Shown here: positions 49,683-58,828 of the stretch, piece after piece | Layout: each line of letters starts with the position of its first letter | How positions within the stretch are numbered: position 1 is the stretch's first letter | NCBI RefSeq assembly: GCF_021228125.1 | Contig: NZ_JAJQQS010000002.1 | Coordinates: forward strand, 682,001-746,000 | Direction of reading: 5' to 3' | Length of the DNA: 64,000 bases | Origin: Streptomyces albireticuli | Lineage (GTDB): Bacteria > Actinomycetota > Actinomycetes > Streptomycetales > Streptomycetaceae | The notes under the pieces: model-generated | Seen by the model: the letters and a program-made list of their open reading frames with translations, nothing else | What the model was told of the DNA's origin: nothing | Database searches by the model: none | Translations under genes and position numbers: made by a program

Positions 49683-51041
49683 GTGCGCTGCCGGGCACCG
49701 CGCCGGGCATATCGCCGGGCGGCGGCCTGGCTCGCCGCCGGGCTGCTCACGCTCCAGGCCCTGTGCGGCTGCGGGACGCTGGGTCCGGGCTCCGGGCCGG
49801 ACGTACCGGACGGCGACCGCAAGGCCGTACGGGCGCTGCTGGACCGGTGGTCCGCCGCGCTGCGCGACCGGGACGAGCGGGCCTTCCTCGCCGCCGTGGA
49901 CCCGGCCGCCGAGGGCTACCGCGCGGAGCAGCGCCGGGTGTTCGCCAATCTCGCCGCCGTGCCGCTGGCCACCTGGGAGTACCGCCTGGTGCGGACCGGG
50001 GGCTTCGCGCCCGCCCAGGGCGACGGCCGCCGCCTCGCCGCCGAGACCGAACTCCGCTACCGGCTGGCCGGCTATGACGCGGCACCGGTCGTCACCAAGG
50101 CCCGGCTGACCGTCGTCGAGCGCGACGGCCGGTGGTACGTCACGGCCGAGGACGCCCCGCGCGGCCGCCAGCTGTGGCAGCAGGGCCCGGTCACGGCGGT
50201 GCGGGGCGAGCGCAGTCTCGTCCTCGGGGTCGGCCAGGACCGGGCGCGCCTGGAGGCCCTCGCGGCCGCCGCCGACCGTGCCGTGCCCGCGGTGGCGGCG
50301 GCGTGGCGGGACGGCGGCCCGGGCGAGGGAGACGAGGACGGCGGGGACGGCGGGGACGGGAAGAGCGGTAAAGGCAGGGGCGGAAAGGGCGGAAAGGCGG
50401 GGCCGGGCGCGTGGCCCGGCCGGGTCGTCGTGCAGATGCCGGCCTCGGTGGAGCGGATGGCCGCCCTCCTGGACTCGCCCGTCTCCAACTACCGGGGCAT
50501 CGCCGCCGTGACGACCGGCGAGGTCGGCGGTTCCGGCGAGGCACCGGCCGACCGGATCATCGTCAACCCCGAGGCGTACGGGGCGCTCGGCTCCTTCGGC
50601 CGCCAGGTCGTCCTCACCCATGAGACGGCCCATGTCGCCACCCGCGCCCTGACCTCGGCGGCCACCCCGCTGTGGCTCTCGGAGGGCTTCGCCGACTGGA
50701 CGGCCTACCGGGGCACCGGCCGCACCGCCCGCCAGGCCGCGCCCGAGCTTGCCCGCGCCGTGGCCGCGGGCAAGGCGCCCCGCGGGCTGCCCACGGACGC
50801 CGACTTCGGCTTCGCGGGCGAGTCCGGGCGGCTGGCCCGCGCGTACGAGGAGGGCTGGCTGGCCTGCCGGATGATCGCGGAGCGGTGGGGAGAGGAGAAG
50901 CTCGTGGCGTTCTACCGGGGGGTGGGCGGACGCGAGCGGCGGTCGGGGGCGGTGGGGGCGGAGCTGCGGCGGGTGCTGGGGATCTCGCAGGTGGAGTTCA
51001 CGGCGGAGTGGCGGGCCTATGTGGAGCGGGAGCTGGGGTGA
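49683..51041 (+). CDS. Lipoprotein with HExxH zinc-metallopeptidase motif
   Basis: About 452 residues. A basic start, hydrophobic stretch AAAWLAAGLLTLQALCGC and lipobox cysteine indicate an exported lipoprotein. The middle has an NTF2/SnoaL-like region (DRWSAALRDRDERAFLAAVDP, AETELRYRLAGYDAAP, VERDGRWYVTAED) and a low-complexity Gly/Asp/Lys insert. The C-terminal part contains LTHETAHVATRA and, 24 residues later, LSEGFADW, the HExxH...E zinc site of gluzincin peptidases. I chose GTG 49683 because the signal peptide then lies near the N-terminus; ATG 49560 is open in frame and adds 41 residues. No strong ribosome site supports either. Confidence 0.8.
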   Translation: MRCRAPRRAYRRAAAWLAAGLLTLQALCGCGTLGPGSGPDVPDGDRKAVRALLDRWSAALRDRDERAFLAAVDPAAEGYRAEQRRVFANLAAVPLATWEYRLVRTGGFAPAQGDGRRLAAETELRYRLAGYDAAPVVTKARLTVVERDGRWYVTAEDAPRGRQLWQQGPVTAVRGERSLVLGVGQDRARLEALAAAADRAVPAVAAAWRDGGPGEGDEDGGDGGDGKSGKGRGGKGGKAGPGAWPGRVVVQMPASVERMAALLDSPVSNYRGIAAVTTGEVGGSGEAPADRIIVNPEAYGALGSFGRQVVLTHETAHVATRALTSAATPLWLSEGFADWTAYRGTGRTARQAAPELARAVAAGKAPRGLPTDADFGFAGESGRLARAYEEGWLACRMIAERWGEEKLVAFYRGVGGRERRSGAVGAELRRVLGISQVEFTAEWRAYVERELG

Positions 51042-51049
51042 GGGGGCCC

Positions 51050-51225
51050 TGCCCGCCCCTTCCCGTCACCGAGGGCTTCACCCCGGGCCCCTCTTCCGCG
51101 CTTCGCGCGGTGTCCTCAAGCTCCCCCGGCTTCCTCCCTCCGCTACCGCCGGGGTGCCCCCGGACGGGCTGGGATCTCAGCCCGTCCGGCGCTTGAGGAC
51201 CGGAGCCCGGGGCGGGGACCCCGGG
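51050..51225. repeat. Dispersed palindromic intergenic element, copy D, overlapping a gene end
   Basis: CCCGCCCCTTCCCG, the TTCCGCGCTTCGCGCGGTGTCCTCAAGC module, then CCGGACGGGCTG and its inverse CAGCCCGTCCGG. The inverse arm extends into the convergent glycosyltransferase gene and encodes its last residues and stop. Confidence 0.75.
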
Positions 51226-52439
51226 TCGGGGACGGGCGGGGCGGGGGAGAGCTCCGCGGGTTCCTCCTCGCGCACCGTCTCGCGCCACAGCCGCGCGCAC
51301 GAGATCAGCGTCGCCACCACCAGCAGACCGTTCCGCAGGGTCAGCGTCGCCACGCCCAGCTTGTCGCTCGCCACCACGTGCGAGAACCACAAGGGGAACT
51401 CCAGCTGCGTCAGCGACGCGGCCACCAGCACCAGCGCGATCGGCAGCCCCTGACGCGTCGTCCGCATCGTCATGCACACCGCCGCCAGACCGATCAGCCA
51501 GACCACGTACTGCGGACTGATCACCCGGCTCGTCGTGGTGAACAGGAGCACCGCCGCGAACGCCGCGTCGTACGGCGTGTGGTCCGCGAACCGCCGCGCC
51601 CGCAGCCGCCACACCAGCAGCCAGCCGAACGCCAGCACGCTCAGGCCCAGCGCGAGCCTGCTGACCGTGCGGACGTACGGGCCGAGGAACTCCACCGAGC
51701 CGTAGTTCAGCCGCGCGTGCCCGTGCCACCCGAAGTGCCGGCCCAGGTGGAAGACCAGCGACCCCAGGGACTCCACCTCGGTGCCCCGGTCCCGCTGGAA
51801 GGTCAGGAAGGCCAGCGCCCCCGGCATCGTCACCGCGAAGAGCAGCCCCAGCGTCACCGCCGTGACCAGCGCCGTGCTCCACGCGGACCGGGTGCTCCGG
51901 CCGCGCGGTGTCCCCACCAGCAGCAGCACCGGCCAGACCTTCAGCAGCGCGCCGAACGCCATGAGCGCCCCCGCCGCCCGGGTGCGCCGGGCCACCGCCA
52001 GCAGCCCCGCCACGGCCACGGCCGTCACCATCACGTCATAACGGGCGTAGACGATCGGACCCAGCAGCGGAACTCCCACCACCCACACCCACACCCCCTT
52101 GGCGCTGCGCCGGCCGCCCCGCACCGCGTACAGCAGCAGGGCGAGGACCACCGCGTCCGCGAGGAAGCACACCACGAAGAACGCCGGGGCGTACTCCAGG
52201 AACGGCAGCAGGGCGGGGGCGAGCACGGCGAGCGCTGCGGCCGGCGGGTACTGCCACGTCACGTCGTCGTAGGGGAACGTGCCGGTGCGCAGCACCCCGT
52301 ACCAGCCCTGGTAGATCACCTCGATGTCGACGGAGACGTCCGAACCCGGCAGCACCCACACCCGGAACACGCACAACAGCAGCACGACCCGGGTGACGGC
52401 CCACACCGCGACCGAGAGCCGCAAACCAGCGCCCGCCAT
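51177..52439 (-). CDS. GT87-type polyprenyl-phosphate mannosyltransferase-like membrane protein
   Basis: A 420-residue integral membrane protein with ten or more hydrophobic helices, beginning MAGAGLRLSVAVWAVTRVVLLLCVFRVW. The acidic loop after the first helix (SDVSVDIEVIYQGWYGVLRTGTFPYDDVTWQYPPAAALAVL), the YARYDVMVTAVAV segment and later RDRGTEVESLGSLVFHL match GT-C glycosyltransferases of the GT87/DUF2029 family, which elongate mannolipids using polyprenyl-phosphate sugars. The second of two adjacent ATGs (52439, 52442) is better spaced from GAGG. The C-terminus APVLKRRTG is encoded by a dispersed repeat. It diverges from a GT4 transferase, suggesting shared lipoglycan work. Confidence 0.87.
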   Translation of the reverse strand: MAGAGLRLSVAVWAVTRVVLLLCVFRVWVLPGSDVSVDIEVIYQGWYGVLRTGTFPYDDVTWQYPPAAALAVLAPALLPFLEYAPAFFVVCFLADAVVLALLLYAVRGGRRSAKGVWVWVVGVPLLGPIVYARYDVMVTAVAVAGLLAVARRTRAAGALMAFGALLKVWPVLLLVGTPRGRSTRSAWSTALVTAVTLGLLFAVTMPGALAFLTFQRDRGTEVESLGSLVFHLGRHFGWHGHARLNYGSVEFLGPYVRTVSRLALGLSVLAFGWLLVWRLRARRFADHTPYDAAFAAVLLFTTTSRVISPQYVVWLIGLAAVCMTMRTTRQGLPIALVLVAASLTQLEFPLWFSHVVASDKLGVATLTLRNGLLVVATLISCARLWRETVREEEPAELSPAPPVPDPGSPPRAPVLKRRTG

Positions 52440-52624
52440 CATCCACCTCGCCCTTCACGGTCCTCACACGCCGTCCGCGCGCCGCTACTGGAAGGCATGA
52501 TGCCCGCCCGGACCGCCCTGGCGCGGTGACGTGGCGGTACACCGGCCCCGTTGCCGCCCGATCGCCCCCCCGGCGGCACCTCCCGGGCCGTGCGGGCCGG
52601 GACACCCGGTACTGTCGGGACGCG

Positions 52625-53767
52625 ATGCACAAGACCCTCGTCGTCACCAATGACTTCCCGCCCCGCCCCGGCGGCATCCAGGCCTTCCTGCACAACATGG
52701 CCCTGCGCCTGGACCCCGCCGAGGTCGTCGTCTACGCCTCCACCTGGAAGCGCGGCCAGGAGGGCGCCGAGGCCACCGCGCGCTTCGACGCCGAACAGCC
52801 CTTCCAGGTCGTCCGCGACCGGACGACGATGCTGCTGCCCACCCCTCGCGTCACCCGCCGTGCCACCGAGCTGCTGCGCGAACACGGCTGCTCCTCGGTC
52901 TGGTTCGGGGCCGCCGCCCCGCTCGGGCTGATGGCCCCCGCGCTGCGCCGGGCGGGCGCCCGGAAGCTGATCGCCACGACCCACGGCCACGAGGCCGGCT
53001 GGGCTCAGCTGCCCGCCTCCCGGCAGCTGCTGCGGCGGATCGGCGAGGGCACGGACACGCTCACCTACCTGGGGGAGTACACCCGGTCCCGGATCGCCGC
53101 CGCGCTGACCGACGAGGCCGCCGCCCGCATGGTCCAACTGCCGCCCGGCGTGGACGAGAAGACCTTCCACCCCGGCTCCGGCGGCGCCGAGGTCCGCGCC
53201 CGCCTCGGCCTCACCGACCGCCCGGTCGTCGTCTGCGTCTCCCGGCTCGTGCCGCGCAAGGGCCAGGACACCCTCATCCGGGCCATGCCCCGGATCCTGG
53301 CCGCCGTCCCCGACGCGGTGCTGCTGATCGTCGGCGGCGGCCCGTACGGCGACGACCTGCGGAAGCTGGCCGAGGAGACCGGCGTCGCCGACGCCGTCCG
53401 CTTCACCGGCCCGGTGCCCTGGGAGGAGCTCCCGGCCCACTACGGCGCCGGCGACGTCTTCGCCATGCCCTGTCGCACGCGCCGCGGCGGCCTGGACGTC
53501 GAAGGGCTCGGCATCGTCTATCTGGAGGCGTCCGCCACCGGCCTGCCCGTGATCGCCGGGGACTCCGGCGGCGCCCCCGACGCCGTCCTGGACGGCGAGA
53601 CGGGATACGTCGTCCGCGGCGGCTCCCCGGCGGACACCGCGGACCGTGTCGTCACGCTGCTCGGCGACCCGGAGCTGCGGCGCCGCATGGGCGAGCGGGG
53701 GCGCCGGTGGGTCGAGGAGCGCTGGCGCTGGGACCTCCTCGCCGAGCGCCTGCGGGAGCTGTTGTAA
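52625..53767 (+). CDS. GT4-family glycosyltransferase, PimB-like mannosyltransferase candidate
   Basis: A 380-residue cytosolic GT-B enzyme. The N-terminal MHKTLVVTNDFPPRPGGIQAFLHNMALRL is the acceptor-domain start of PimB/GT4 enzymes, with HGHEAGWA and, in the C-terminal domain, VVVCVSRLVPRKGQDTLIRAMP, LLIVGGGPYGDDL and the nucleotide-sugar motif EGLGIVYLEASATGLPVIAGDSGGAPDAV. Transfer of mannose from GDP-mannose to phosphatidylinositol mannoside is likely by similarity. A -10-like TACTGT at 52610-52615 lies so close to ATG 52625 that the mRNA may have almost no leader. A terminator follows. Confidence 0.9.
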   Translation: MHKTLVVTNDFPPRPGGIQAFLHNMALRLDPAEVVVYASTWKRGQEGAEATARFDAEQPFQVVRDRTTMLLPTPRVTRRATELLREHGCSSVWFGAAAPLGLMAPALRRAGARKLIATTHGHEAGWAQLPASRQLLRRIGEGTDTLTYLGEYTRSRIAAALTDEAAARMVQLPPGVDEKTFHPGSGGAEVRARLGLTDRPVVVCVSRLVPRKGQDTLIRAMPRILAAVPDAVLLIVGGGPYGDDLRKLAEETGVADAVRFTGPVPWEELPAHYGAGDVFAMPCRTRRGGLDVEGLGIVYLEASATGLPVIAGDSGGAPDAVLDGETGYVVRGGSPADTADRVVTLLGDPELRRRMGERGRRWVEERWRWDLLAERLRELL

Positions 53768-53804
53768 GAAACGGGGCCGGACGGGCTCTACGGGATCGCA
53801 GACA

Positions 53805-53840
53805 AACGCCGGACGGGCGGAAAACCCGGCCCGTCCGGCG
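53805..53840. terminator. Bidirectional hairpin terminator with dispersed-element core
   Basis: ACGCCGGACGGGC (53805-53817) pairs perfectly with GCCCGTCCGGCGT (53828-53840) around a 10-base A-rich loop. It lies between convergent genes and uses the same CGCCGGACGGGC core as the dispersed element. Confidence 0.85.
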
Positions 53841-53906
53841 TCCGAGGACAAGCCGTGACCGATACGGGCGACGGTCCCGCACCCCGGTCACGGTGAACAC
53901 ACCGCG

Positions 53907-55703
53907 CTACGCGCGGTAAAGCGCCTCGATCTCGTCCGCGAAGTCCTTCGCCACCACGTTCCGCTTCAGCTTCAGCGACGGCGTCACATGCCCCGACTCC
54001 TCCGTGAACTGCGCCGGGAGGATGCGGAACTTACGGACCGACTCCGCCTTCGAGACCGCCGCGTTGCCGTCGTCGACGGCCTTCTGCACGGCGGCCAGCA
54101 GCTCCGCGTCGTCCGCCAGCTGGGCCGGGGTCGTACCGGCCGGCTTGCCGTTGTCCTCCAGCCAGCGCGGCAGGAAGTCCTCGTCGAGCGTGATCAGCGC
54201 GCCGACGAACGGACGGCCGTCACCGACCACCATGCACTCGGCGATCAGCGCGTGGGCCCGGATGCGGTCCTCGATCACGGCCGGGGCGACGTTCTTGCCG
54301 CCCGCCGTCACGATGATCTCCTTCTTCCGGCCGGTGATCGTGAGGTAGCCGTCCTCGTCGAGGGTGCCCAGGTCGCCGGTGTGGAACCAGGCGTCCGAGA
54401 GGGCCTCCTTCGTCGCCTGCTCGTTGTTCCAGTAGCCCTGGAAGAGGTGCTCGCCGTGCAGCAGCACCTCGCCGTCGTCCGCGATCCGGACGACCGAGCC
54501 GGGCAGCGGCTGGCCGACCGTGCCGATCTTCTGCCGGTCCCACGGGTTGAAGGCCGTCGCCGCGCAGGACTCGGTGAGCCCGTAGCCCTCCAGGACCGTG
54601 AAGCCGATGCCCCGGTAGAAGTGGCCCAGCCGCTCGCCGAGCGGCGCGCCGCCGGAGATCGCGTGCGTGGCCCGGCCGCCGAGGACGGCGCGCAGCTTGC
54701 CGTAGACCAGCCGGTCGAAGATCGCGTGCTTGATCCGCAGGCCCAGCGAGGGGCCGGCCGGGCCGTCCTTCGCCCGGCTGTAGGCGATGGCGGTGTCGGC
54801 GGCCTTGTCGAAGATCTTGCCCTTGCCGTCGGCCTGGGCCTTGGCCCGCGCGGCGTTGTAGACCTTCTCGAAGACCCGGGGGACGCCGAGGATCAGCGTC
54901 GGCCGGAAGGCGGCCAGCTCTTCGGTGAGGTTGCGGATGTCGGGGACACAGCCCAGCTTGATCGGGGCGAGCATCGCCGAGATCTCCACCAGGCGGCCGA
55001 AGACGTGCGCCGTGGGCAGGAAGAGCAGCACCGAGGAGTCGCCGGTGTTGAACAGCGGCTTCAGCCGCTCCACCGCGTTGCCGCACTCGGCGAAGAACGC
55101 GCGGTGGGTCAGCACACAGCCCTTGGGGCGCCCGGTGGTGCCCGAGGTGTAGACGATCGTCGCGGGGGAGTCGGCGTCGGCCAGCGCGCTGCGCTCGTCG
55201 ACCTCCTCGTCCGTCAGGCCCTCGCCCGCCGCGCGCAGCCGCTCGACGCCCTCGTCCTCGATCTGCCAGACGTGCTCCAGGGCCGGCAGCCGGTCGCGCA
55301 CGGAGTCGACGAGCGCCTCGTGGGCCGCGGACTCGACGACGACGGCCACGGCGCCGGAGTCGCCCAGGATCCACTGGATCTGCTCGGCCGAGCTCGTCTC
55401 GTACACCGGCACGGTCACCCCGCCGGCGCTCCAGATCGCGAAGTCCAGCAGCGTCCACTCGTAGCGGGTGCGGGACATCAGCCCCACCCGGTCGCCCGGC
55501 CGCACACCGGACGCGATCAGACCCTTCGCCGCCGCCCGCACCTCGGCCAGGAAGGTGACGGCACTGACGTCCTCCCAGCGGCCGGCGACCTTACGTCCTA
55601 TGACGGCGACGTCAGGGCGCTGCGCGGCGTTGCGGCGGATCAGATCCGTCAGGTTTCCGTCCGCAGGGACCTCGTAGAGGGCCGGAAGGCTGAACTCGCG
55701 CAA
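53907..55703 (-). CDS. Long-chain acyl-CoA synthetase (AMP-binding)
   Basis: A 598-residue adenylating enzyme. TIVYTSGTTGRPKGCVLTH is the AMP-binding P-loop motif. GYGLTESCAATAFNP, WFHTGDLGTLDEDGYLTITGRKKEIIVTAGGKNVAP and a late catalytic lysine region (VTPSLKLKRNVV) follow in the usual order of FadD15-like long-chain fatty acid ligases. It activates fatty acids with ATP and CoA at the membrane. TTG 55703 is taken as the start: GAGGAG lies 8 bases upstream and the protein then opens LREFSLPALYEVPADGNLTDLI. Further in-frame upstream codons look non-coding. Confidence 0.93.
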   Translation of the reverse strand: MREFSLPALYEVPADGNLTDLIRRNAAQRPDVAVIGRKVAGRWEDVSAVTFLAEVRAAAKGLIASGVRPGDRVGLMSRTRYEWTLLDFAIWSAGGVTVPVYETSSAEQIQWILGDSGAVAVVVESAAHEALVDSVRDRLPALEHVWQIEDEGVERLRAAGEGLTDEEVDERSALADADSPATIVYTSGTTGRPKGCVLTHRAFFAECGNAVERLKPLFNTGDSSVLLFLPTAHVFGRLVEISAMLAPIKLGCVPDIRNLTEELAAFRPTLILGVPRVFEKVYNAARAKAQADGKGKIFDKAADTAIAYSRAKDGPAGPSLGLRIKHAIFDRLVYGKLRAVLGGRATHAISGGAPLGERLGHFYRGIGFTVLEGYGLTESCAATAFNPWDRQKIGTVGQPLPGSVVRIADDGEVLLHGEHLFQGYWNNEQATKEALSDAWFHTGDLGTLDEDGYLTITGRKKEIIVTAGGKNVAPAVIEDRIRAHALIAECMVVGDGRPFVGALITLDEDFLPRWLEDNGKPAGTTPAQLADDAELLAAVQKAVDDGNAAVSKAESVRKFRILPAQFTEESGHVTPSLKLKRNVVAKDFADEIEALYRA

Positions 55704-55972
55704 GACTGCTGCTCCTCGTCGGGCGCCGGCGCCGCCGCGTCTTCGAGGGGCGCTGCGTCGGCTGCGGTCCATGATCAGGCAAGGGGGGTAGTGGACTGCC
55801 CGGACGTTACCCACCGGTATCGCTTTCGAATAGGGGGTCGCGCCGAGATGTTCTCTGCGTCACATGCCACGGGACTGCTCTGCGAACCCTAGCCCCTTCG
55901 TTCGGTGACCCGGAAGTAACCGCAGGTCGGGGACCTTCCGGCGGACACGCCGCAGACCCTAGGGTGATCCGT

Positions 55973-56746
55973 ATGCGAGGTGGCTTCAGGGTTCACGTGG
56001 TCAGTGACGTACACGGCAACAGCGAGGGCCTGCGCCGGGCGGGAGACGGCGCCGACGCGCTCGTCTGCCTGGGCGACCTCGTCCTCTTCCTCGACTACCA
56101 CGACCATTCGCGCGGCATCTTCCCCGAGCTGTTCGGCGAGGCCAACGCCGACCTGATCGTGGAGCTGCGCACCGCCCGGCGCTTCGACGAGGCCCGTGAC
56201 CTGGCCCGCAGCCTCTGGCAGGGGATCGACCGGAACGCCGCCATCGAGTCCGCCGTCCGCAAGCAGTACGCGGAGCTGTTCGCCGCCTTCCCCACCCCCA
56301 CCTACGCCACCTACGGCAACGTCGACATCCCCCACCTCTGGCCCGAGTACGCCGCGGCGGGCACCACCGTCCTCGACGGCGAGCGGGTGGAGATCGGCGG
56401 CCGGGTCTTCGGCTTCGTCGGCGGCGGCCTGCGGACACCCATGCGCACCCCCTACGAGATCGACGACGAGGAGTACGCCGCGAAGATCGAGGCCCTCGGC
56501 GAGGTCGACGTCCTCTGCTCCCACATCCCGCCCGACGTCCCCGAGCTCTGCTACGACACCGTGGCCCGCCGCTTCGAGCGCGGCAGCTCCGCCCTGCTGG
56601 AGGCGATCCGCGCCACCCGCCCCGCCTACGCCCTCTTCGGCCACGTCCACCAGCCGCTCGCCCGCCGGATGCGGATCGGCGCCACGGAATGCGTCAACGT
56701 CGGCCACTTCGCCTCCAGCGGGACACCGTGGGTGCTGGAGTGGTGA
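55973..56746 (+). CDS. Calcineurin-like metallophosphoesterase
   Basis: A 257-residue phosphoesterase. The metal-binding motifs appear in order: SDVHGN (D-x-H), CLGDLVLF (GD), ATYGNVD (GN), LCSHIPPDVPE (H) and LFGHVHQPLARRM (GHxH). The family hydrolyses phosphomono- or diesters; the substrate is unknown. ATG 55973 is preceded by AGGGTGA at about 6 bases, part of a perfect ACCCTAGGGT palindrome. It is the first of a co-directional run (SRPBCC, ArsA-like, DUF5304, glucokinase, EEP hydrolase) with short gaps. Confidence 0.92.
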   Translation: MRGGFRVHVVSDVHGNSEGLRRAGDGADALVCLGDLVLFLDYHDHSRGIFPELFGEANADLIVELRTARRFDEARDLARSLWQGIDRNAAIESAVRKQYAELFAAFPTPTYATYGNVDIPHLWPEYAAAGTTVLDGERVEIGGRVFGFVGGGLRTPMRTPYEIDDEEYAAKIEALGEVDVLCSHIPPDVPELCYDTVARRFERGSSALLEAIRATRPAYALFGHVHQPLARRMRIGATECVNVGHFASSGTPWVLEW

Positions 56747-56850
56747 CGAGCGGCGCACGATAGCCTTCAGCGGCGGTCGTTCCAGGACCGAGCAGGCGCA
56801 GCACGGCAGGCCACAGCAGGCACAGGGACCGGTACGGAGGAGCCACGGAG

Positions 56851-57306
56851 ATGGCGGAACACACCAGCTCGAGCATCACGATCGAGGCGACCCCCGCCGA
56901 GGTCATGGCGGTGATCGCGGACTTCGACCGCTACGCCGAGTGGACCGGCGAGGTCAAGCAGGCCGAGGTCCTCGCCCGCGACGAGGAGGGCCGCGCCGCC
57001 CAGGTGCGCCTGGTCCTCGACGCCGGCGCCATCAAGGACGACCACACGCTGGCCTACAGCTGGCCGGCGCCGGGCGTCGTCAGCTGGTCGCTGGTCAAGT
57101 CCCAGATGCTGCGGCAGCTCGACGGCTCGTACAGCCTGGAGCCCGCGGCCGGCGGCAAGCACACCGAGGTGACGTACCAGCTCACCGTGGACGTCAAGAT
57201 CCCCATGCTCGGCATGATCAAGCGCAAGGCGGAGAAGGTCATCATCGACCGCGCCCTCGACGGCCTCAAGCAGCGCGTCGAGAGCACGGCGTCGGCCTCC
57301 TCCTGA
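56851..57306 (+). CDS. SRPBCC (polyketide cyclase/START-like) family protein
   Basis: A 151-residue soluble protein of the SRPBCC helix-grip fold: SSITIEATPAEVMAVIADFDRYAEWTGEVKQAEVL is the usual opening, followed by alternating beta strands and the C-terminal long helix KAEKVIIDRALDGLKQRVES. Members bind hydrophobic ligands such as lipids or polyketides. ATG 56851 has a GGAG ribosome region. It is 126 bases before the ArsA-like gene and likely cotranscribed. No substrate is predictable. Confidence 0.9.
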   Translation: MAEHTSSSITIEATPAEVMAVIADFDRYAEWTGEVKQAEVLARDEEGRAAQVRLVLDAGAIKDDHTLAYSWPAPGVVSWSLVKSQMLRQLDGSYSLEPAAGGKHTEVTYQLTVDVKIPMLGMIKRKAEKVIIDRALDGLKQRVESTASASS

Positions 57307-57432
57307 CCCCCCGCCGACCGGCCGGGCCGGCCCGCCCGTACCCTCCACGTACCACCACTCTCCCGGCCTCCCCACCGGCCGCCGACGGCGACGGTCCCCG
57401 GGAAACCACGTACCACTGCCGGAGGCTCCACC

Positions 57433-58728
57433 TTGCGTACGGTCCTCGTCACCGGTCCCGGCGGCGCGGGCCGCACCACGGCCGCCGCGGCCACGGCGCT
57501 CGCCGCCGCGCGCGAGGGCCGGCGCACCCTGCTCCTCACCCGCGACCGCGGCCCCGCCCCGGACACGGTGCTCGGCACCGCGCTGCCCCGGGGCGCGGCC
57601 GGCGGGGCGCCCTGGGCGGCGCCCACCGAGGTGGCACCCGGGCTGTGGGCCGCCCGCGTCGCCACCGGCGAGCACTTCGAGGACCGCGCCCGCGAGCTCC
57701 AGGACCGCGGCGCCTCCCTCTTCGACCTCCTGGGCGCCACCCCCCTCGACCCCGAGGAGCTCACCGAACTCCCCGGCGCCGAACCCCTCGCCGTCCTCGC
57801 CGCCCTCCGCGCCGCCCACGACCGGGACGGCCACTGGGACCTCCTCGTCGTCGACATGCCGCCCGTCCACGACACCGTCCGCCTGCTCGCCCTCCCCGAG
57901 CAGCTCCGGCGCTACCTGCGCCGGCTGCTGCCCCCCGAGCGGCAGGCCGCCCGCGCCCTGCGCCCGATGCTCGCCCAGCTCGCCGGCGTCCCCATGCCCG
58001 CCCAGCGGCTCTACGAGACCGCCGAGCGCTGGGAGGCCGAGCTCGCCGCCGTCCAGGACGTGATCGAGGCGGCCGGCACCACCGTGCGCCTGGTCGCCGA
58101 ACCCGGCCCGCCCGCCGTCGAGGAGCTCCGCCTGGCCCGCGCGGCCCTGGCCCTCCAGGGCTGCCGCGTCGACGCCCTCGTCGCCAACCGGCTGCTCCCC
58201 GACCACTGCGCCGACGCCGCCGACCCCTGGACGGCCGCCCTCGCCGGTGAGCAGCGCACCGCCCGCAAGGAACTGCGCGAGGAGTTCCTCGTCGACGGCG
58301 TCACCGTCTGCGAGCTGCCCCACCTCGGCCGCGCCCCCCGCGGCCGCGCCGACCTCGCCGAGCTGGTCGACCGGGCCCGCTCCACCACCGTCGGCCGCGG
58401 CCTCGTCGCCGGCCGGGGCCTGACCGACGAGCTCGACGGCTGGGGCACCGCGGACGACGGCCCGGAACCCGACGCCTGGACCGTGGAGGACCGGCTGGCC
58501 GCCGACGGCGTACTGGTCTGGCGGCTCCCGCTGCCCGGCGCCCGGCGCGACGCCCTCGACCTCATACGCAGGGGCGACGAACTCATCGTCGGCGTCGGCC
58601 CGTTCCGCCGGGTGCTGCCCCTGCCGTCCGCGCTGCGCCGCTGCGCGGTCTCCGGGGCCGGGCTGCGCGACGGCGCCCTCTGCGTGCGCTTCACCCCCGA
58701 CCCCGCCCTGTGGCCCCGGCCCTCCTGA
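57433..58728 (+). CDS. ArsA/Get3-like ATPase with degenerate P-loop
   Basis: A 431-residue protein of the ArsA-like deviant-Walker group. The N-terminus MRTVLVTGPGGAGRTTAAAATALAAA aligns with GKGGVGKTT, but the signature lysine is P and the P-loop lysine is R (GPGGAGRTT), which should weaken ATP hydrolysis. WDLLVVDMPPVHDTVRLLALPEQLRRYLRRLL corresponds to the DTAPTGHTLRLL switch region. A C-terminal small domain (DALDLIRRGDELIVGVGPFRRVLPLPSALR) is typical of actinobacterial ArsA homologues. TTG 57433 is the start, with GGAGG 7 bases upstream. It is likely regulatory or a chaperone-like partner of the neighbouring SRPBCC protein, but this is inference. Confidence 0.85.
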   Translation: MRTVLVTGPGGAGRTTAAAATALAAAREGRRTLLLTRDRGPAPDTVLGTALPRGAAGGAPWAAPTEVAPGLWAARVATGEHFEDRARELQDRGASLFDLLGATPLDPEELTELPGAEPLAVLAALRAAHDRDGHWDLLVVDMPPVHDTVRLLALPEQLRRYLRRLLPPERQAARALRPMLAQLAGVPMPAQRLYETAERWEAELAAVQDVIEAAGTTVRLVAEPGPPAVEELRLARAALALQGCRVDALVANRLLPDHCADAADPWTAALAGEQRTARKELREEFLVDGVTVCELPHLGRAPRGRADLAELVDRARSTTVGRGLVAGRGLTDELDGWGTADDGPEPDAWTVEDRLAADGVLVWRLPLPGARRDALDLIRRGDELIVGVGPFRRVLPLPSALRRCAVSGAGLRDGALCVRFTPDPALWPRPS

Positions 58729-58828
58729 GCCCCGGCCGGCCGCCCCGGTCCGGCCCGCGCGGCCCGTTCCCGACGCCCTTCCACCGTTCGGGTAACGTCG
58801 AAGGAAATTCCAGCCGTAGGAGTCCGCC

